Source: Erinaceus europaeus (lineage: Eukaryota > Chordata > Mammalia > Eulipotyphla > Erinaceidae). From it: a stretch of DNA of 64,000 nucleotides. The notes beneath the pieces are model-generated. The model worked only from the letters and a program-made list of their open reading frames with translations. It searched no databases and was not told the DNA's origin. The position numbers and the translations under genes are program-made. Position 1 is the stretch's first letter. The number at the start of each line of letters is the position of its first letter. This document shows, one piece after another, positions 43,838 through 53,640 of this stretch. The stretch is taken from assembly GCF_950295315.1 (NCBI RefSeq), contig NC_080164.1, forward strand, positions 114,276,890 to 114,340,889. Reading direction: 5' to 3'.

Positions 43838-44100
43838 GGGACCGCTGATGCACTCATTTAAGCTATGTTCACGTAGTACTCAGCACAAGGACCTGCACAA
43901 GGATCTGGGTTTGAGCTCCCACTCCCCACATGTGGGAGGTCTCATCACAAGCAGTGAAGCAGTCTGTAGGTGTCCATAACTCTCCCTCTCTCCTCACAAT
44001 TTCTCTTTGTCCTATCTAATAAAATAGAAGAAAAAAAAAAGTCCTGGCACTAAGCCCCAGCAAAAACCCTAGAGGCAAAAATAAGATAAAATAAAATAAA
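43838..44100 (+). mobile_element. SINE-A copy, degenerate, nested in L1
   Basis: Decayed head, GGACCTGCACAAGGATC, GGGTTTGAGCTCCC (box B), AGCAGTGAAGCAGTCTG, long-form end CCCTAGAGGC and A/T-rich tail. Confidence 0.75.
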
Positions 44101-44219
44101 TATCATAAGGATACAGCATGCAAAAAAATGAGTATAGCTAATAATACTCTTGTTAAATCACTAATAATAATAATAATGCTTTTATTGCAGATTAGAAATT
44201 AGCTAAAAGATTGAATCTT
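44101..44219 (+). mobile_element. L1M-type 3' end, part 2
   Basis: TCATAAGGATACAGCATGC and TAATACTCTTGTTAAATCAC continue the L1 3' UTR between two SINE insertions. Confidence 0.65.
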
Positions 44220-44483
44220 TTTTAAAAAATATTTATTTTATTTATTTATTCCCTTTTGTTGCCCTTGTTGTTTTATTGTTGTCGTTGTTGGATAGGACAG
44301 AGAGAAATGGAGAGAGGAGGGGAAGACAGAGAGAAGGAGAGAAAGACACCTGCAGACCTGCTTCACTGCTTGTGAAGTGACTCCCCTGCAGGTGGGGAGC
44401 TGGGGTTCGAACCAGGATCCTTATGCCGGTCCTTGTGCTTTGCGCCACCTGCACTTAACCCACTGTGCTACAGCCCGACTCCC
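44220..44483 (-). mobile_element. SINE-A copy, complete, antisense, perfect duplication
   Basis: AAGATTGAATCTT at 44207-44219 and 44484-44496. Complemented tail on the left, complemented head on the right; box B GGTTCGAACC region intact in complement. Confidence 0.95.
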
Positions 44484-44496
44484 AAGATTGAATCTT

Positions 44497-44660
44497 AAAG
44501 TTCTTGTCAGTGTAAAAATATGTGATGGTGTGGTGAAGGGTGTCAACTAGTCTCATTATCATGATCAGTCTGTATCTATAAAAATAATGAATCACTATGG
44601 TGTGTGCCTGAAACTAACATAATGTTATATGCCAATAACATCTTTATAGAAAATAAACAT
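44497..44660 (+). mobile_element. L1M-type 3' end, part 3
   Basis: GTGATGGTGTGGTGAAGGG, GTGTGTGCCTGAAACTAAC and TGTTATATGCCAATA match L1 3' UTR order. Confidence 0.7.
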
Positions 44661-44987
44661 CACTATACAAAGTGAGAGGACGTCCATCAGTCATCCACAC
44701 TCTGGTGCAAATTACAAAATCCAATTTCCTTATTCCCTGTGCTTATCAGAAACTTAAAGGGCTTTGGGTAGCTACTTGAATTCTTATAGAGAGACTATGT
44801 GTATGGTATGTTGTTTACATACAATGTGATCAACAGAAGCTCTATGCTCCAACTGCAGGAAACTCAGAATGGTAACATGAACATCTACACCTGTTGTGTG
44901 ACTTTTTGCCTGTTTTCATTTAATTGTCACACAGTTCTTTGAGATGATATTGTTGCCAAGCTATTGTATATGTGAGAGAAAGAGTTT
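44661..44987. other. Unannotated unique DNA
   Basis: Nothing recognised. Confidence 0.5.
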
Positions 44988-45090
44988 AAACAGCCAGCCT
45001 GAGAAAGAGACCTTTGCATGTCTGAAGGCTCCGGTTTACTTCCCAGCACTGCCATATGCCGAAGCTGAGTGCTGCACTTTGTCAGAGTCC
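44988..45090 (+). mobile_element. SINE-C-like fragment
   Basis: GCATGTCTGAAGGCTCC, GCACTGCCATATGCCGAAGC, GAGTGCTGCACTTTG; diverged. Confidence 0.55.
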
Positions 45091-45212
45091 TCTGTCCTTG
45101 GAAGAAATGACAGCTCCCTGCTCTCATGTTCACATTACAGACCTGGGCTGGTTAGTGTGATCACCACTAATCACAGGTTGCTGCCTCAATGCAAGTTTAA
45201 TTAAAGATAAGT

Positions 45213-45283
45213 ACCCCTATTATCCTATGGTCTTGTCAGTGTTTCCATTTTATAAATAAAGTTTTTTTTTAAAAAAAAAGGTA
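45213..45283 (+). mobile_element. Family T short-tail terminus
   Basis: 'CCCCTATTATCCTATGGTCT', TTTATAAATAAAG and A-run. It lies 12 bp from an antisense family T copy. Confidence 0.75.
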
Positions 45284-45294
45284 AGCAAGAGGAA

Positions 45295-45600
45295 TTTTTT
45301 GTTTTTAATTTCTTTATTAATTTTCTTATTTTACAAAATTAGATGTCAACGGGATTTAAATCCACACCATTCCCACCACCAGAGTTCTGAATCTTCAGTC
45401 TCCCCACTGCAAGCCACCAGGTACTTCCCCTAAGGTTGTATGGGCCAGCCATCATCTCTACAACTATCCATCTACATTTATACACAACTCCTCCTTTTTT
45501 TCCTGATCCAATCCTCTCTTATTCAAGCCACTCATGACAACATTACTACCTCCATATGTCCCTCTTCTTTTCTTTCTCTCCTCTCTGTCTCTCCCTACCC
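45295..45600 (-). mobile_element. Family T copy, long tail, antisense
   Basis: Complemented tail, 'CCATTCCCACCACCAGAGTT', CCCCTAAGGTTGTATGGGCC and ACATTTATACACAACTCC: complement of 40580-40740. Confidence 0.8.
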
Positions 45601-46034
45601 CACCCACCATAGCTAGTGGTGGCCTAGTGGGGAGGCACAGCTGGAGCCCTCCCTTCACACCAAAGTGTCCCACTGTACAGTGTCTTTGTGGACTTGATGA
45701 TGGTTTTGTGTCTGCCTCTCCTCTCCTCTTCCATTTCCTTAGTTTTGTGTCCATAGTAGCTAGTGAGCCAGGCTCCTCTCCAGCCCCTGGCCTCCATTAT
45801 GAGGAAACTCCTGGCCTGGGTAGGATTTTAGACAGAAAAACTTATTCTGTTCATTTTCTAGCCTAGGAATTAAGAAAGCAAGCTACATTCTGTTAATTTT
45901 CTAGGAGTAGGACAGGTTGCTAGAATATCTTTGGCACGTGTGCAAAATGTATTATCTGTCCCCAACTGATTCTCAAATAGATGCTACCCCATTTTCTGAT
46001 GCTGTCTTTGTTCAAACCTCAGTGTTCTTCGGAG
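45601..46034. other. Unannotated unique DNA
   Basis: Nothing recognised. Confidence 0.5.
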
Positions 46035-46210
46035 AAGAGAGAAAAATAGAAAGGAAGAAAGAGAAGGAGAGAGAAGGGAAAGGAGGAAAGGAAGGAAGGA
46101 AGGAAGGAAGGAAGGAAGGAAGGAAGGAAGGAAGGAAGGGGGAGGGGGAAAGTAGGAAAGAAAGAAGGAAGGAGTGAAGGAAGAGAAAGAGAAAGAAAGG
46201 AAGAGAAGGA
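46035..46210. repeat. Polypurine tract with (GGAA)n core
   Basis: About 175 bases nearly all A/G; a GAAG array at 46086-46138, then GGGGGAGGGGG. Confidence 0.95.
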
Positions 46211-46264
46211 AAAGCATCTTGTCAGCACATCTTACTGAAAATATTAATTCCACTAAAAGCATCA

Positions 46265-46680
46265 AAAGAGCTTTTTTCCCCTTAGAATGAGGGGGGGAAA
46301 TTAAAGCTGCATAGGAAAATGGAAGGCTTGAATGAACATTTCAAGTCTTACCTGTCACAAGCCATTAGTTGAATTGCCTAAAGAAATCCCTTGACAAGTA
46401 TAAGTGCTGTTTTTATGTTAGAGAGCTTCATAATGTTGGCCACAAGATGAAATTTCTCCACAAAAGCTCCTTCTGTTTAGTAAAGTGATTTGTTCCAGTA
46501 ACAGTGATAATAAAATTGCCTGATTGAAACAGGATTGTTCAATGAAGACTTGAATCCAATTTGCTGGACTAGTATGATTACACTTTGAGCTCTATGTTTA
46601 CTCATTTGTAGAATTGCTACCAAGCTTTTGTTGTGCAATTAATAGGATTAAAGCTTTTCAGGACCAGAAGGCAGTAGAAG
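46265..46680. promoter_or_regulatory. Repeat-free block, candidate conserved enhancer
   Basis: About 400 AT-rich bases without repeat signatures; GTGCAATTAATAGGATTAAAG (homeodomain and OTX-like GGATTA), GTGATTTG and CCATTAGTTG. Function inferred. Confidence 0.35.
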
Positions 46681-46879
46681 GAATGGAACTCCTCTGAGTG
46701 GCCTGGCTGCTATGTTCCAGCCTCCTCAGGGCTGTGCACCTTGTGAAGAATAGAACTGAGGGACCCATTGCCTTGCCTGTCATTTAAAATGAGACTTCTT
46801 TTTCCAATAAGAAATGTTTGAATCATTATATCCACGAGAATACACAGTGGTATGACTGGATTATATATTGCCTACCAAC

Positions 46880-47076
46880 ACAGCTGGGTGGTGGCATACC
46901 TGGTTAAGTGTTCACATTACAATGCTCAAGAAATCAGGTACCAGCCTTTGGTCCTGACCTGCAGGGGGGAAGCTTCACAAGTGGTGAAACAGGGCTGCAG
47001 GTGTCTGTCTCTCTCCCTCTCTATCTCCTCACTCCCTCTCAATTTCTCTCTGTCTCTGTCCAGAAATAAAGATTTA
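46880..47076 (+). mobile_element. SINE-D copy
   Basis: CTGGGTGGTGGCATACCTGG head, GCAGGGGGGAAGCTTCACAAG, GCTGCAGGTGTCTGTC, AGAAATAAAGATT tail. Confidence 0.9.
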
Positions 47077-47077
47077 A

Positions 47078-47108
<31 letters not shown>

Positions 47109-47120
47109 GAAAGAAAGAAA
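47077..47120. repeat. (GA)n microsatellite
   Basis: GA then GAAA units, grown from the SINE-D tail. Confidence 0.9.
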
Positions 47121-47131
47121 AAAGGATAGAA

Positions 47132-47210
47132 ATGTGCTGGTGGACCAGCAAAATAACTCACCTGGATAGAGTGATGATTTGCCATGTGTGTAGCCCAGTG
47201 ATTACCTTGG
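47132..47210 (+). mobile_element. SINE-G 5' fragment
   Basis: 'AAAATAACTCACCTGGATAG' head and GCCATGTGTGTAGCCCAGTG; no 3' part. Confidence 0.6.
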
Positions 47211-47224
47211 TAACAAACAAAAGA

Positions 47225-47290
47225 CTAAACTAAAAATAGAACTTCATATAATCTAACTATAGGTATTTATCCAAAGCCTATACAAATATT
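47225..47290 (+). mobile_element. L1M-type ORF2-end fragment
   Basis: 'CTAAAAATAGAACTTCATAT' and ATAGGTATTTATCCAAAGCC are L1 landmarks; resumes after the nested family F and SINE. Confidence 0.75.
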
Positions 47291-47466
47291 TTTTTTCTAT
47301 GTCTAGTAATGGTACTGCAGGATTATAAGCTCTTTTTGTTTCTCTCCTTTTTTTATTTCTTTATTGGGGAATTAATGTTTTACATTCGACAGTGAATACA
47401 ATAGTTTGTACATGAATAACATTTCCCAGTTTTCCATATAACAATACAGCCCCCACTAGGTCCTTT
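47291..47466 (-). mobile_element. Family F copy, 16-bp target duplication, possible 3' transduction
   Basis: AGCCTATACAAATATT at 47275-47290 and 47467-47482. In sense: family F body, AATAAA (complement of 47360-47365), a first A-run, then about 50 bases resembling L1 ORF2-end sequence (complement of 47297-47347), then a terminal A-run. Confidence 0.85.
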
Positions 47467-47482
47467 AGCCTATACAAATATT

Positions 47483-48080
47483 AATTCAAACAAATATCTG
47501 CAGCCCTCGCTCCCCACCTGCAAGGGAGACACTTCACAGGCAGTGAAGCAAGTCTCTCTCCATTTCTATCACCCCCATCTTCTAAATTTCTCTCTGCCCT
47601 TTTAAAAATAAAATAGAGAGAACACCTTGTGTGCATGAAACTCTGGGCTCGCTACCTTGTGTTGATGTCAGCTTTATTCACAACAGTTTTTAACTCACCT
47701 AAGTGCCTATTGATGGATAAAGAAGAAGCCAGGCCTTTCATGAAAGCATGACTGAAACATGATGATTATGACAAGTAAAATAAGTCAGGAAGTGTAAAAT
47801 AATTATCAGACAGTCTCACTCCTATGTAGAATTGAAATAGCCTAAGCAAGTGAGTTGACAAAACATAACAAAAGTAACCCTCAGACTCTATGAACTATGA
47901 TTGCTACTAGAAGGGAAGATGGGAGAGGATGGAAAGAATGAGTAGATTCAGTGTGATGGTGGCAGATCTTATGCACAGAGAGCAGCATGAAGTTGTACTC
48001 CTGAAGTTTTCTCATTGATTATTATTATTCTGTCATTATTATCAGTGAATTAAAATCAATAAAACTATGTTTTTAAAAAG
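47483..48080 (+). mobile_element. L1M-type 3' end, split by SINE piece
   Basis: After 47663: CAGCTTTATTCACAACAG, GTGCCTATTGATGGATAAAG and AAGTAAAATAAGTCAGGAAG, then a decayed 3' UTR to about 48080. Confidence 0.75.
47503..47663 (+). mobile_element. SINE-D/G junction fragment in L1
   Basis: Near-identical to 48157-48325: CTCCCCACCTGCAAGGGAG through AAATAAAATAGAGAG and on into 'TGTGTGCATGAAACTCTGGG'. Lacks a head, and stops inside the second module without an A-tail. Confidence 0.75.
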
Positions 48081-48087
48081 AAATTAC

Positions 48088-48430
48088 TGGTTGGAGGCCA
48101 AGCAGTGGTGCACCTGGTTAAGCACACGCAACACTATGCACAAAGACCCGGGTTCAAACCCTCACTCCCCACCTGCAAGGGAGACACTTCACAGGCAGTG
48201 AAGCAAGTCTCTCTCCATCTCTATCACCCCCACCTTCTCAGTTTCTCTCTGTCCTTTCAAATAAAATAGAAAGAGAGAGAGAGACATACTTGTGTGCATG
48301 AAACTCTGGGCTCACTACCTGGAACCACATCAGATCACCAAAGACAACACCAAGGATGAGCTGGTGGCACTCCATGGATGGTAGAGCAGTCCTTTGGTGT
48401 CTCCCCCCTCCCTCCCTATCTATCTCTAAA
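48088..48430 (+). mobile_element. Dimeric SINE (D followed by G)
   Basis: SINE-D with box-A-like GTGGTGCACCTGGTTAAGC and box B GGGTTCAAACCC (48088-48275), then GAGAGAGAGACATAC and a G-like second unit (48285-48430) ending in a CTCC/CTAT tail. Confidence 0.65.
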
Positions 48431-48448
48431 AAATAAGGGTCAAAATGG

Positions 48449-48522
48449 ACTGGGGTTGTAGTAGTGTTGTGCTGTGTATGTGCAAGGTCCTGGTATAACT
48501 CCTAGCACAGTACTAACAAAAG
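48449..48522 (+). mobile_element. SINE-H-like fragment
   Basis: GGACTGGGGTTGTAGTAGTG and GGTCCTGGTATAACTCC resemble tRNA-like boxes; weak. Confidence 0.4.
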
Positions 48523-48831
48523 AAAAATGATGATCAAATAAATTAAGTAGTGAATGGTCAGCTAGTCATATTAAGGCATTTATCTCTACAGTCATACCCT
48601 TATCCCATTCTGTTTGGGTTTACTAAATATAGAAATACATTATAAAAATGTTACTTCACCTTAAAAAGCATACACTCTAGTCTAACACTGACATTTCCAT
48701 GCTCACGTGTCAGTGGAGTTAGAGTCAAATATCTTTATCGAGACTCGAGTCTTTTCCCTAATCATTTGTCAGCTTTTGTCTCTTTAACTTCCACATCTTG
48801 AGTATAATTTTTGGCACTGGACTATTAGTAA
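48523..48831. other. Unannotated unique DNA
   Basis: Nothing recognised. Confidence 0.5.
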
Positions 48832-48968
48832 GGACCAGGACATAGCACAGAAATTTACACAATGGCCTTCCATGCTTGAGGTTCAGAGATCCCAGATTCA
48901 ACCTCTGGCACCACCATAAGTCAAACTGAGCAATTCTTTCATTAAAAATAAATAAATAAATAAATAAA
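48832..48968 (+). mobile_element. SINE-C copy with (AAAT)n tail
   Basis: CATGCTTGAGGTTCAGAG, GGCACCACCATAAGTCAAAC, AAATAAATAAAT tail. Confidence 0.8.
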
Positions 48969-49164
48969 AGAATGTTAGAAGGAAAACATTGTAGGAATAC
49001 CCTTTTCTACAAAGTCATTAAAGTGCTCTGTATCTGAATTTCATTAACCACTAAACAGTCTCAAAGCATCCTTCTCAGAATACATGTATTCTGATTCCCT
49101 TCTCTAGCTCTGCATAGTTAGTGTCAGACTCTTCTACTTAACATGATAGGTTTTCCAGAAAATG

Positions 49165-49905
49165 GAAGCTAACCCATGTTCATAGATTGGAAGAATTAAT
49201 ACTGTTAAATGTTAAAACAACTATCCTCGTGGTCCAGGAGGTGGCGCAGTGGCTAAGGCACTGGACTCTCAAGCATGAGGTCCTGAGTTCAATGCCCGGC
49301 AGCACATGTACCAGAGTGATGTCTGGTTCTTTCTCTCCCTCTCTCTCCTATCTTTCTCATTAATAAATAAATAAAATCTTTAAAAAAAAAAAAAACTATC
49401 CTCCCCAAAACATTATACACAGATTCAATGTAATTCACATCAGCTTTTCAATTACATCCTTTATGCAAGTAAAAATTCTTGAAAATTGTTTTCAGTACAA
49501 CCCACACATTGTCAAAGAACCCTGAGAGAAAATGTCAAGAATAGAGGCATCACACTCTATGACTTGAAATTACACAAGGAAGCTGAAATAGTTAACAGTA
49601 TGGCATTGGAGTAAAGGTAAATATTGTTCTCAATGGAATAAAATTGACAGTGTGTAAATACTCACATAGATGAACAGTTAATAATGGCAAAGGAGCCCAG
49701 AGAGTACAGTGAAGGAAAGTTTCTTAAATAGGTGATGTCAGGAAAGCCAGATAGCCACATGCAAAAGAATGAAACTGGGCTACTATCCCAAACCAAATGT
49801 CAAGGTTGGCATGAAAGACCTGATTATGAAGACACTAGCTGAATCCACAGAAACAGTCTTTGTAATCAATGAGAAAAATCAGATGATCCTTTGACATATG
49901 AAATT
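49165..49905 (+). mobile_element. L1 ORF2 3' segment, decayed
   Basis: 'GTTCATAGATTGGAAGAATT', AGATTCAATGTAATTCACATC, GAGGCATCACACTCTATGAC and GAATGAAACTGGGCTACTATC lie in the order of the L1 ORF2 region after the reverse transcriptase core. Frames are broken, so no enzyme is made. Split by SINE-B. Confidence 0.8.
49229..49393 (+). mobile_element. SINE-B copy, complete, perfect duplication
   Basis: AACTATCCTC at 49219-49228 and 49394-49403. Box A GTGGCGCAGTGG, box B GAGTTCAATGCCC, then AATAAATAAATAAAATCTTT before the A-tail: polyadenylation signal plus pol III terminator, the T+ layout. Confidence 0.95.
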
Positions 49906-49909
49906 TTGG

Positions 49910-50098
49910 CAGGATTGGGTGGTGGTGCACTTAGTTTAACATATATGTTAGCATGTTCAAAGACTGGGTTCAAGCCCCCAGACCCCAAGTGCAGAGAGGA
50001 AATTTCATGAATGATGAAGTAGTGCTGCAGATGTCCCTCTTTCTCCCTCTCTACCTTTCCCTCCTCTCTCACTTTCTTTCTGTCCTTTCAAGTTACAA
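49910..50098 (+). mobile_element. SINE-D copy
   Basis: GGTGGTGGTGCACTTAG head, GGGTTCAAGCCCCC box B, CATGAATGATGAAGTAGTGC, C/T tract. Confidence 0.85.
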
Positions 50099-50113
50099 TC
50101 ACTAAGTGTTAAT

Positions 50114-50262
50114 GGTGGTCTGGGAGGTGGCCTAGTGGATAAAACACTGGACTCTCAAACATGAGGTCCTGAGTTCAATCCCAGCATCACGTGTACCAAA
50201 GTGATATCTGGTTCCCCCCCCCCATCTTTCTCATTAATAAATAAATAAATAAAACTTTTAAA
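50114..50262 (+). mobile_element. SINE-B copy
   Basis: GGTCTGGGAGGTGGCCTAGTG, GGACTCTCAAACATGAGG, GAGTTCAATCCC, a C-run, then AATAAATAAATAAAACTTTT. Confidence 0.95.
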
Positions 50263-50532
50263 TGGATAAATGTAGAAAAGGATCTCACTAAGTAATCTGT
50301 GTGTAGAGAAATGAAAATAGCAAAACCTGTTTACTTAGTACACTGTACTACCAGATAAAACTTTAGTGTACTATGTGTCTTTGTTTAAACAGTTAAGATG
50401 TATGTATCTTCTTATACCTGTAAGCATGCTTTCTAGTCTCTGAAATTACTGTATTCCTTTCTGAGTATAATTTCCCAGCCTTTTGTCCTCTATCATATCA
50501 ATATAGCAAAATGTCTTCAAGTTCCTTTAATG
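50263..50532. other. Unannotated unique DNA
   Basis: Nothing recognised. Confidence 0.5.
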
Positions 50533-50543
50533 TGAAATGTTTT

Positions 50544-50683
50544 GTTTTTGCTTTCGTTTTTGTTTTTAAGTTCTTTATTGGGGGACCAATGGTTTACAGT
50601 CAACAGTAAAACACATGTACATGCATAACATTTCCACATAACAATACAACCCCCACTAGGTCCTCCTCTGCCATCATGTTCCC
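50544..50683 (-). mobile_element. Family F copy with target duplication
   Basis: TGAAATGTTTT at 50533-50543 and 50684-50694. Plus strand: T-rich, TTCTTTATTGGGGGACC, ATGCATAACATTTCC, CCCCCACTAGGTCCTC. 5'-truncated relative to 18505. Confidence 0.9.
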
Positions 50684-50694
50684 TGAAATGTTTT

Positions 50695-51639
50695 TGCTGA
50701 TTTACTTTATGCTATGTATACTTGTTCTTTTGATCACAAGCACTTTCTGCACTTACATTGGCAAGTCTGCCACCAAGATGTTCTTCTTGCTGTTCAGAGT
50801 CTCTTGAGTATGGACAGTATCAACATGCTGTAATCTCAGTCAGTTATTTCTTCCTTCACTCCACATCAGCTTGATTCTCTTTTCACTTCCAGATTGCTCA
50901 CATTTCCATTCTTGGTAGCAACATCATCCTTGCTGGTCACTCCTTCTTTTACTCATCGACTTTTACAAAATGCCAATGCAATATGCTGTCTGTGCATGAA
51001 CCAAACAACAGCTGTTGAGTGAAAAATTCAGTGAGACTTTGAAAAGTAAGTAGTCGCGATCATAATGTACATCTGTATCTTACAGCAATTCATTAACTGA
51101 AGAGCTAGCAGTGAAATTAATATTGTCTACAGTAACTCATAGTTAATGTACTATGGCAACTAAAGATACTTGGAGCATGTTATTAGGTGAATCCTGGTTT
51201 AAGGAAGTGATAGTGATTGAAATATGTTTATGTAAGAACGTTGCAAACTAGGGACTGCCCATATTTCATATCTATGCTTTCTAGACTTGTTAAGTGAACT
51301 TATCTAATCACCACAAGATGTCACTATTTTGGCTAAGACACCCAAAGGACACATATGTACCAGGAACCACGTCTAAATGTGTGGAGTAGAAAATGTATAT
51401 ATATTTGACAGAACTGAATTCAAATGTTACTCAAATTCTCATAAATTCAATTTTATCAAACATCAAAGAATTGTGATGCTTGAGTGGAATGATATAATTA
51501 ATATTTTTAGTGTTGTCCCTGCCTCATAATTGGGAACATTAAGAGATTTTAATTGTAAGAGAAGAAATAATATGGTGATGAAGGCACGTTGAGAATAATG
51601 CAATATTCTTTTCAAGACAATAGACCTGCAGTAGTAAAT
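50695..51639. other. Unannotated unique DNA
   Basis: No repeat family or coding signal recognised. Confidence 0.45.
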
Positions 51640-52350
51640 TGGAGAAACATGAGCTTTCCAGAAGGTCATTATAGTACAATTTTATAATGAACTCACAGAA
51701 CATTTGCTCTGAAAAATCTAGAACTTTAAGTAGGTTAAAATGCCTCCAATTTAGGAAAAATGAGCAAATAACTTTTGATGTCCATCCATGCCAAGTCAGT
51801 GTGCCAAAAAAGCATTTATGTCTCTGTTGTGGGCTTTATCCAGCATCCATTTACCAGTTCCTGGTTTGCAAATGCAATTGCTCTAGGATAGGGATTTGAG
51901 CAGCAAAATTGGCGATATTTTTCAGCCTGAGCCTGACAAATTGGAACTGCCAGCAAAATAGCACAATTATAGGACAGAGTTCGGCTTGCCCATTTTAAGA
52001 ACTTGCTGTGAATTCCTCCTTAAAAGAATAGATTTGCACTAACCATATCAGTGCCATAAACATGTGGGAAATTTGAAGAGACTCTACTCTAATGAGGACA
52101 GGTAAAATGTAGATTAAATGACAAATAAAGAGTAGCCTTATTGAAAAAGCTGAAAAATCTTTGACCTTCATACCTAAGTTTCTTAAATTGTGTTCTGTGC
52201 AACATGCGTGTACATTGTGATGTAGTAAGTAATCCTCACAGAAAGGGAGCCAATTTTTTTAACCATGAATTTAGAGATTCACTATGTATATGTTGCCATT
52301 TGAAAGACTGAGGATTCCTGTAGGAAAAAAAATGCTTCTCTCATTCATTC
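51640..52350. promoter_or_regulatory. Repeat-free block, candidate conserved non-coding DNA
   Basis: 51890-52080 has 'TTGGCGATATTTTTCAGCCT' and GCACAATTATAGGAC in unique DNA. The 70-codon frame at 51687-51899 has no recognised domain. Function inferred. Confidence 0.3.
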
Positions 52351-52361
52351 ATCAACAAAAT

Positions 52362-52623
52362 TGTTGGTATGTTCCCTTCCCCCCGACCTCTGAGATGAAT
52401 TGGTTTGCCCCTTGCTAGTTTCACACCCCGCTTTCTCCCCGCCCCCTATGCTAAGGATGGGCAGAGCCCCAGCAGCAGCAGCAGAGAGAGGATGATGGAG
52501 AAAAGCACATGGTGTGGTGATTTGCCCGTTCCTGAATAAAGATTAAACTGCTTTGTCAGCCCAGCCGTGTGTCTCTGGTCGTCTCTGTTACCCGGCCGTG
52601 AAGCCAGCCTGGATAAAACAACA
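52362..52623 (+). mobile_element. Solo LTR, 262 bp, with 6-bp target duplication
   Basis: Begins TGTTGGTATG and ends in CA, flanked by CAAAAT at 52356-52361 and 52624-52629. AATAAA at 52535-52540 sets the strand, followed by GTCTCTGGTCGTCTCTG, typical of R/U5. A 6-bp duplication fits ERVK/betaretrovirus-like integration but does not prove the class. No internal genes remain. Confidence 0.85.
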
Positions 52624-52629
52624 CAAAAT

Positions 52630-53515
52630 AATTTTCAATTCCTATGCTTTCCATGTTGAGAGGAATACAAAGATATAAGCTCTGGTACATAGACTTAAGG
52701 CATTGTGATTTAGCAGGAGAAAAAAAAAACTAACATATGTAAAGCAATTAAAGAAAACCAGCTTCAACAGTCTTCAACTAGGGAAAGATCTGCAGGAATT
52801 AACTAGGGAAGTATTTGTAGAGGAGAGAACTGAGCATACACAAAGAATTTATGAAAGTATGGAGGTAGAGGGAAGATTTCAAACAAAAGGAAAAGTCTGA
52901 CCAAAGTCAAATGGCAGAAATAATTTGGTTTCAGGGTGATGGGGCGGTAGGGGACAATAGGTATGGAAGCGTTCCTGTAGTAAAACATATTGTAGGTGGG
53001 GGAAATGACAGACTAAAGACAGTGGGTTCTATGCAGTAGAAGATTCCTATGACCAAATTAAGAAATTGGATTTGTTTTGTTAGTAGGAAGGAGCCATGAG
53101 CATAAGGACGAGGTCATATATTCTAATCCGGTCATAAAATAATCAAATGAAAGATTATTCTTACATCTCACCCAGAGAGAGAGAAAAGAGTCAAAGATCA
53201 GGACTTAAGTAAGAATAGTAGTATTACGATTTATACGCGAAGGATCTTGACTGGTGAGAATAAAAAATAAGGAAGAAAAGAGAAGTCTCATAAGTTTGCA
53301 GAGACAAATGATAATAGTTGGTGTAGGAAAAGGGCAGAGTAATATATACATATATCCCCAAAATTTTTTGAGTCTAGAACTAAATTTCAAGGGAATAAAA
53401 GGACTATCTATAATGTAGAAAACTAAAAATGATTAGATAATTAGCTAAAATAAGAACCAGATTTATATCTCATAATTTCACCCCAATCTATATATACTAC
53501 ATCATTTTCTATTAC
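52630..53515. other. Unannotated AT-rich unique DNA
   Basis: No repeat family or coding signal recognised. Confidence 0.45.
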
Positions 53516-53640
53516 CCAGTCATCAACTCAATGATTATTGTGTGAGTCCCTGTTGTATGTCAAGCAACATATTAGGCACTGGAGAAACGCAATGTAGAGT
53601 GTGTAGTCCAGAGTGAAAAAGGATGGATGATGAACACGTA
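53516..53640 (+). repeat. Ancient mammalian repeat trace (L2/MIR-like)
   Basis: TTGTATGTCAAGCAACATATTAGGCACTGGAG resembles the '...TGCCAGGCACTGTTCTAGGCACTGG' motif of old dispersed repeats. Confidence 0.4.

Noticed and set aside
52362..52623. CpG-containing promoter of a host gene
   Set aside because: TG...CA ends, polyadenylation signal and 6-bp duplication show a solo LTR; no downstream exon seen.
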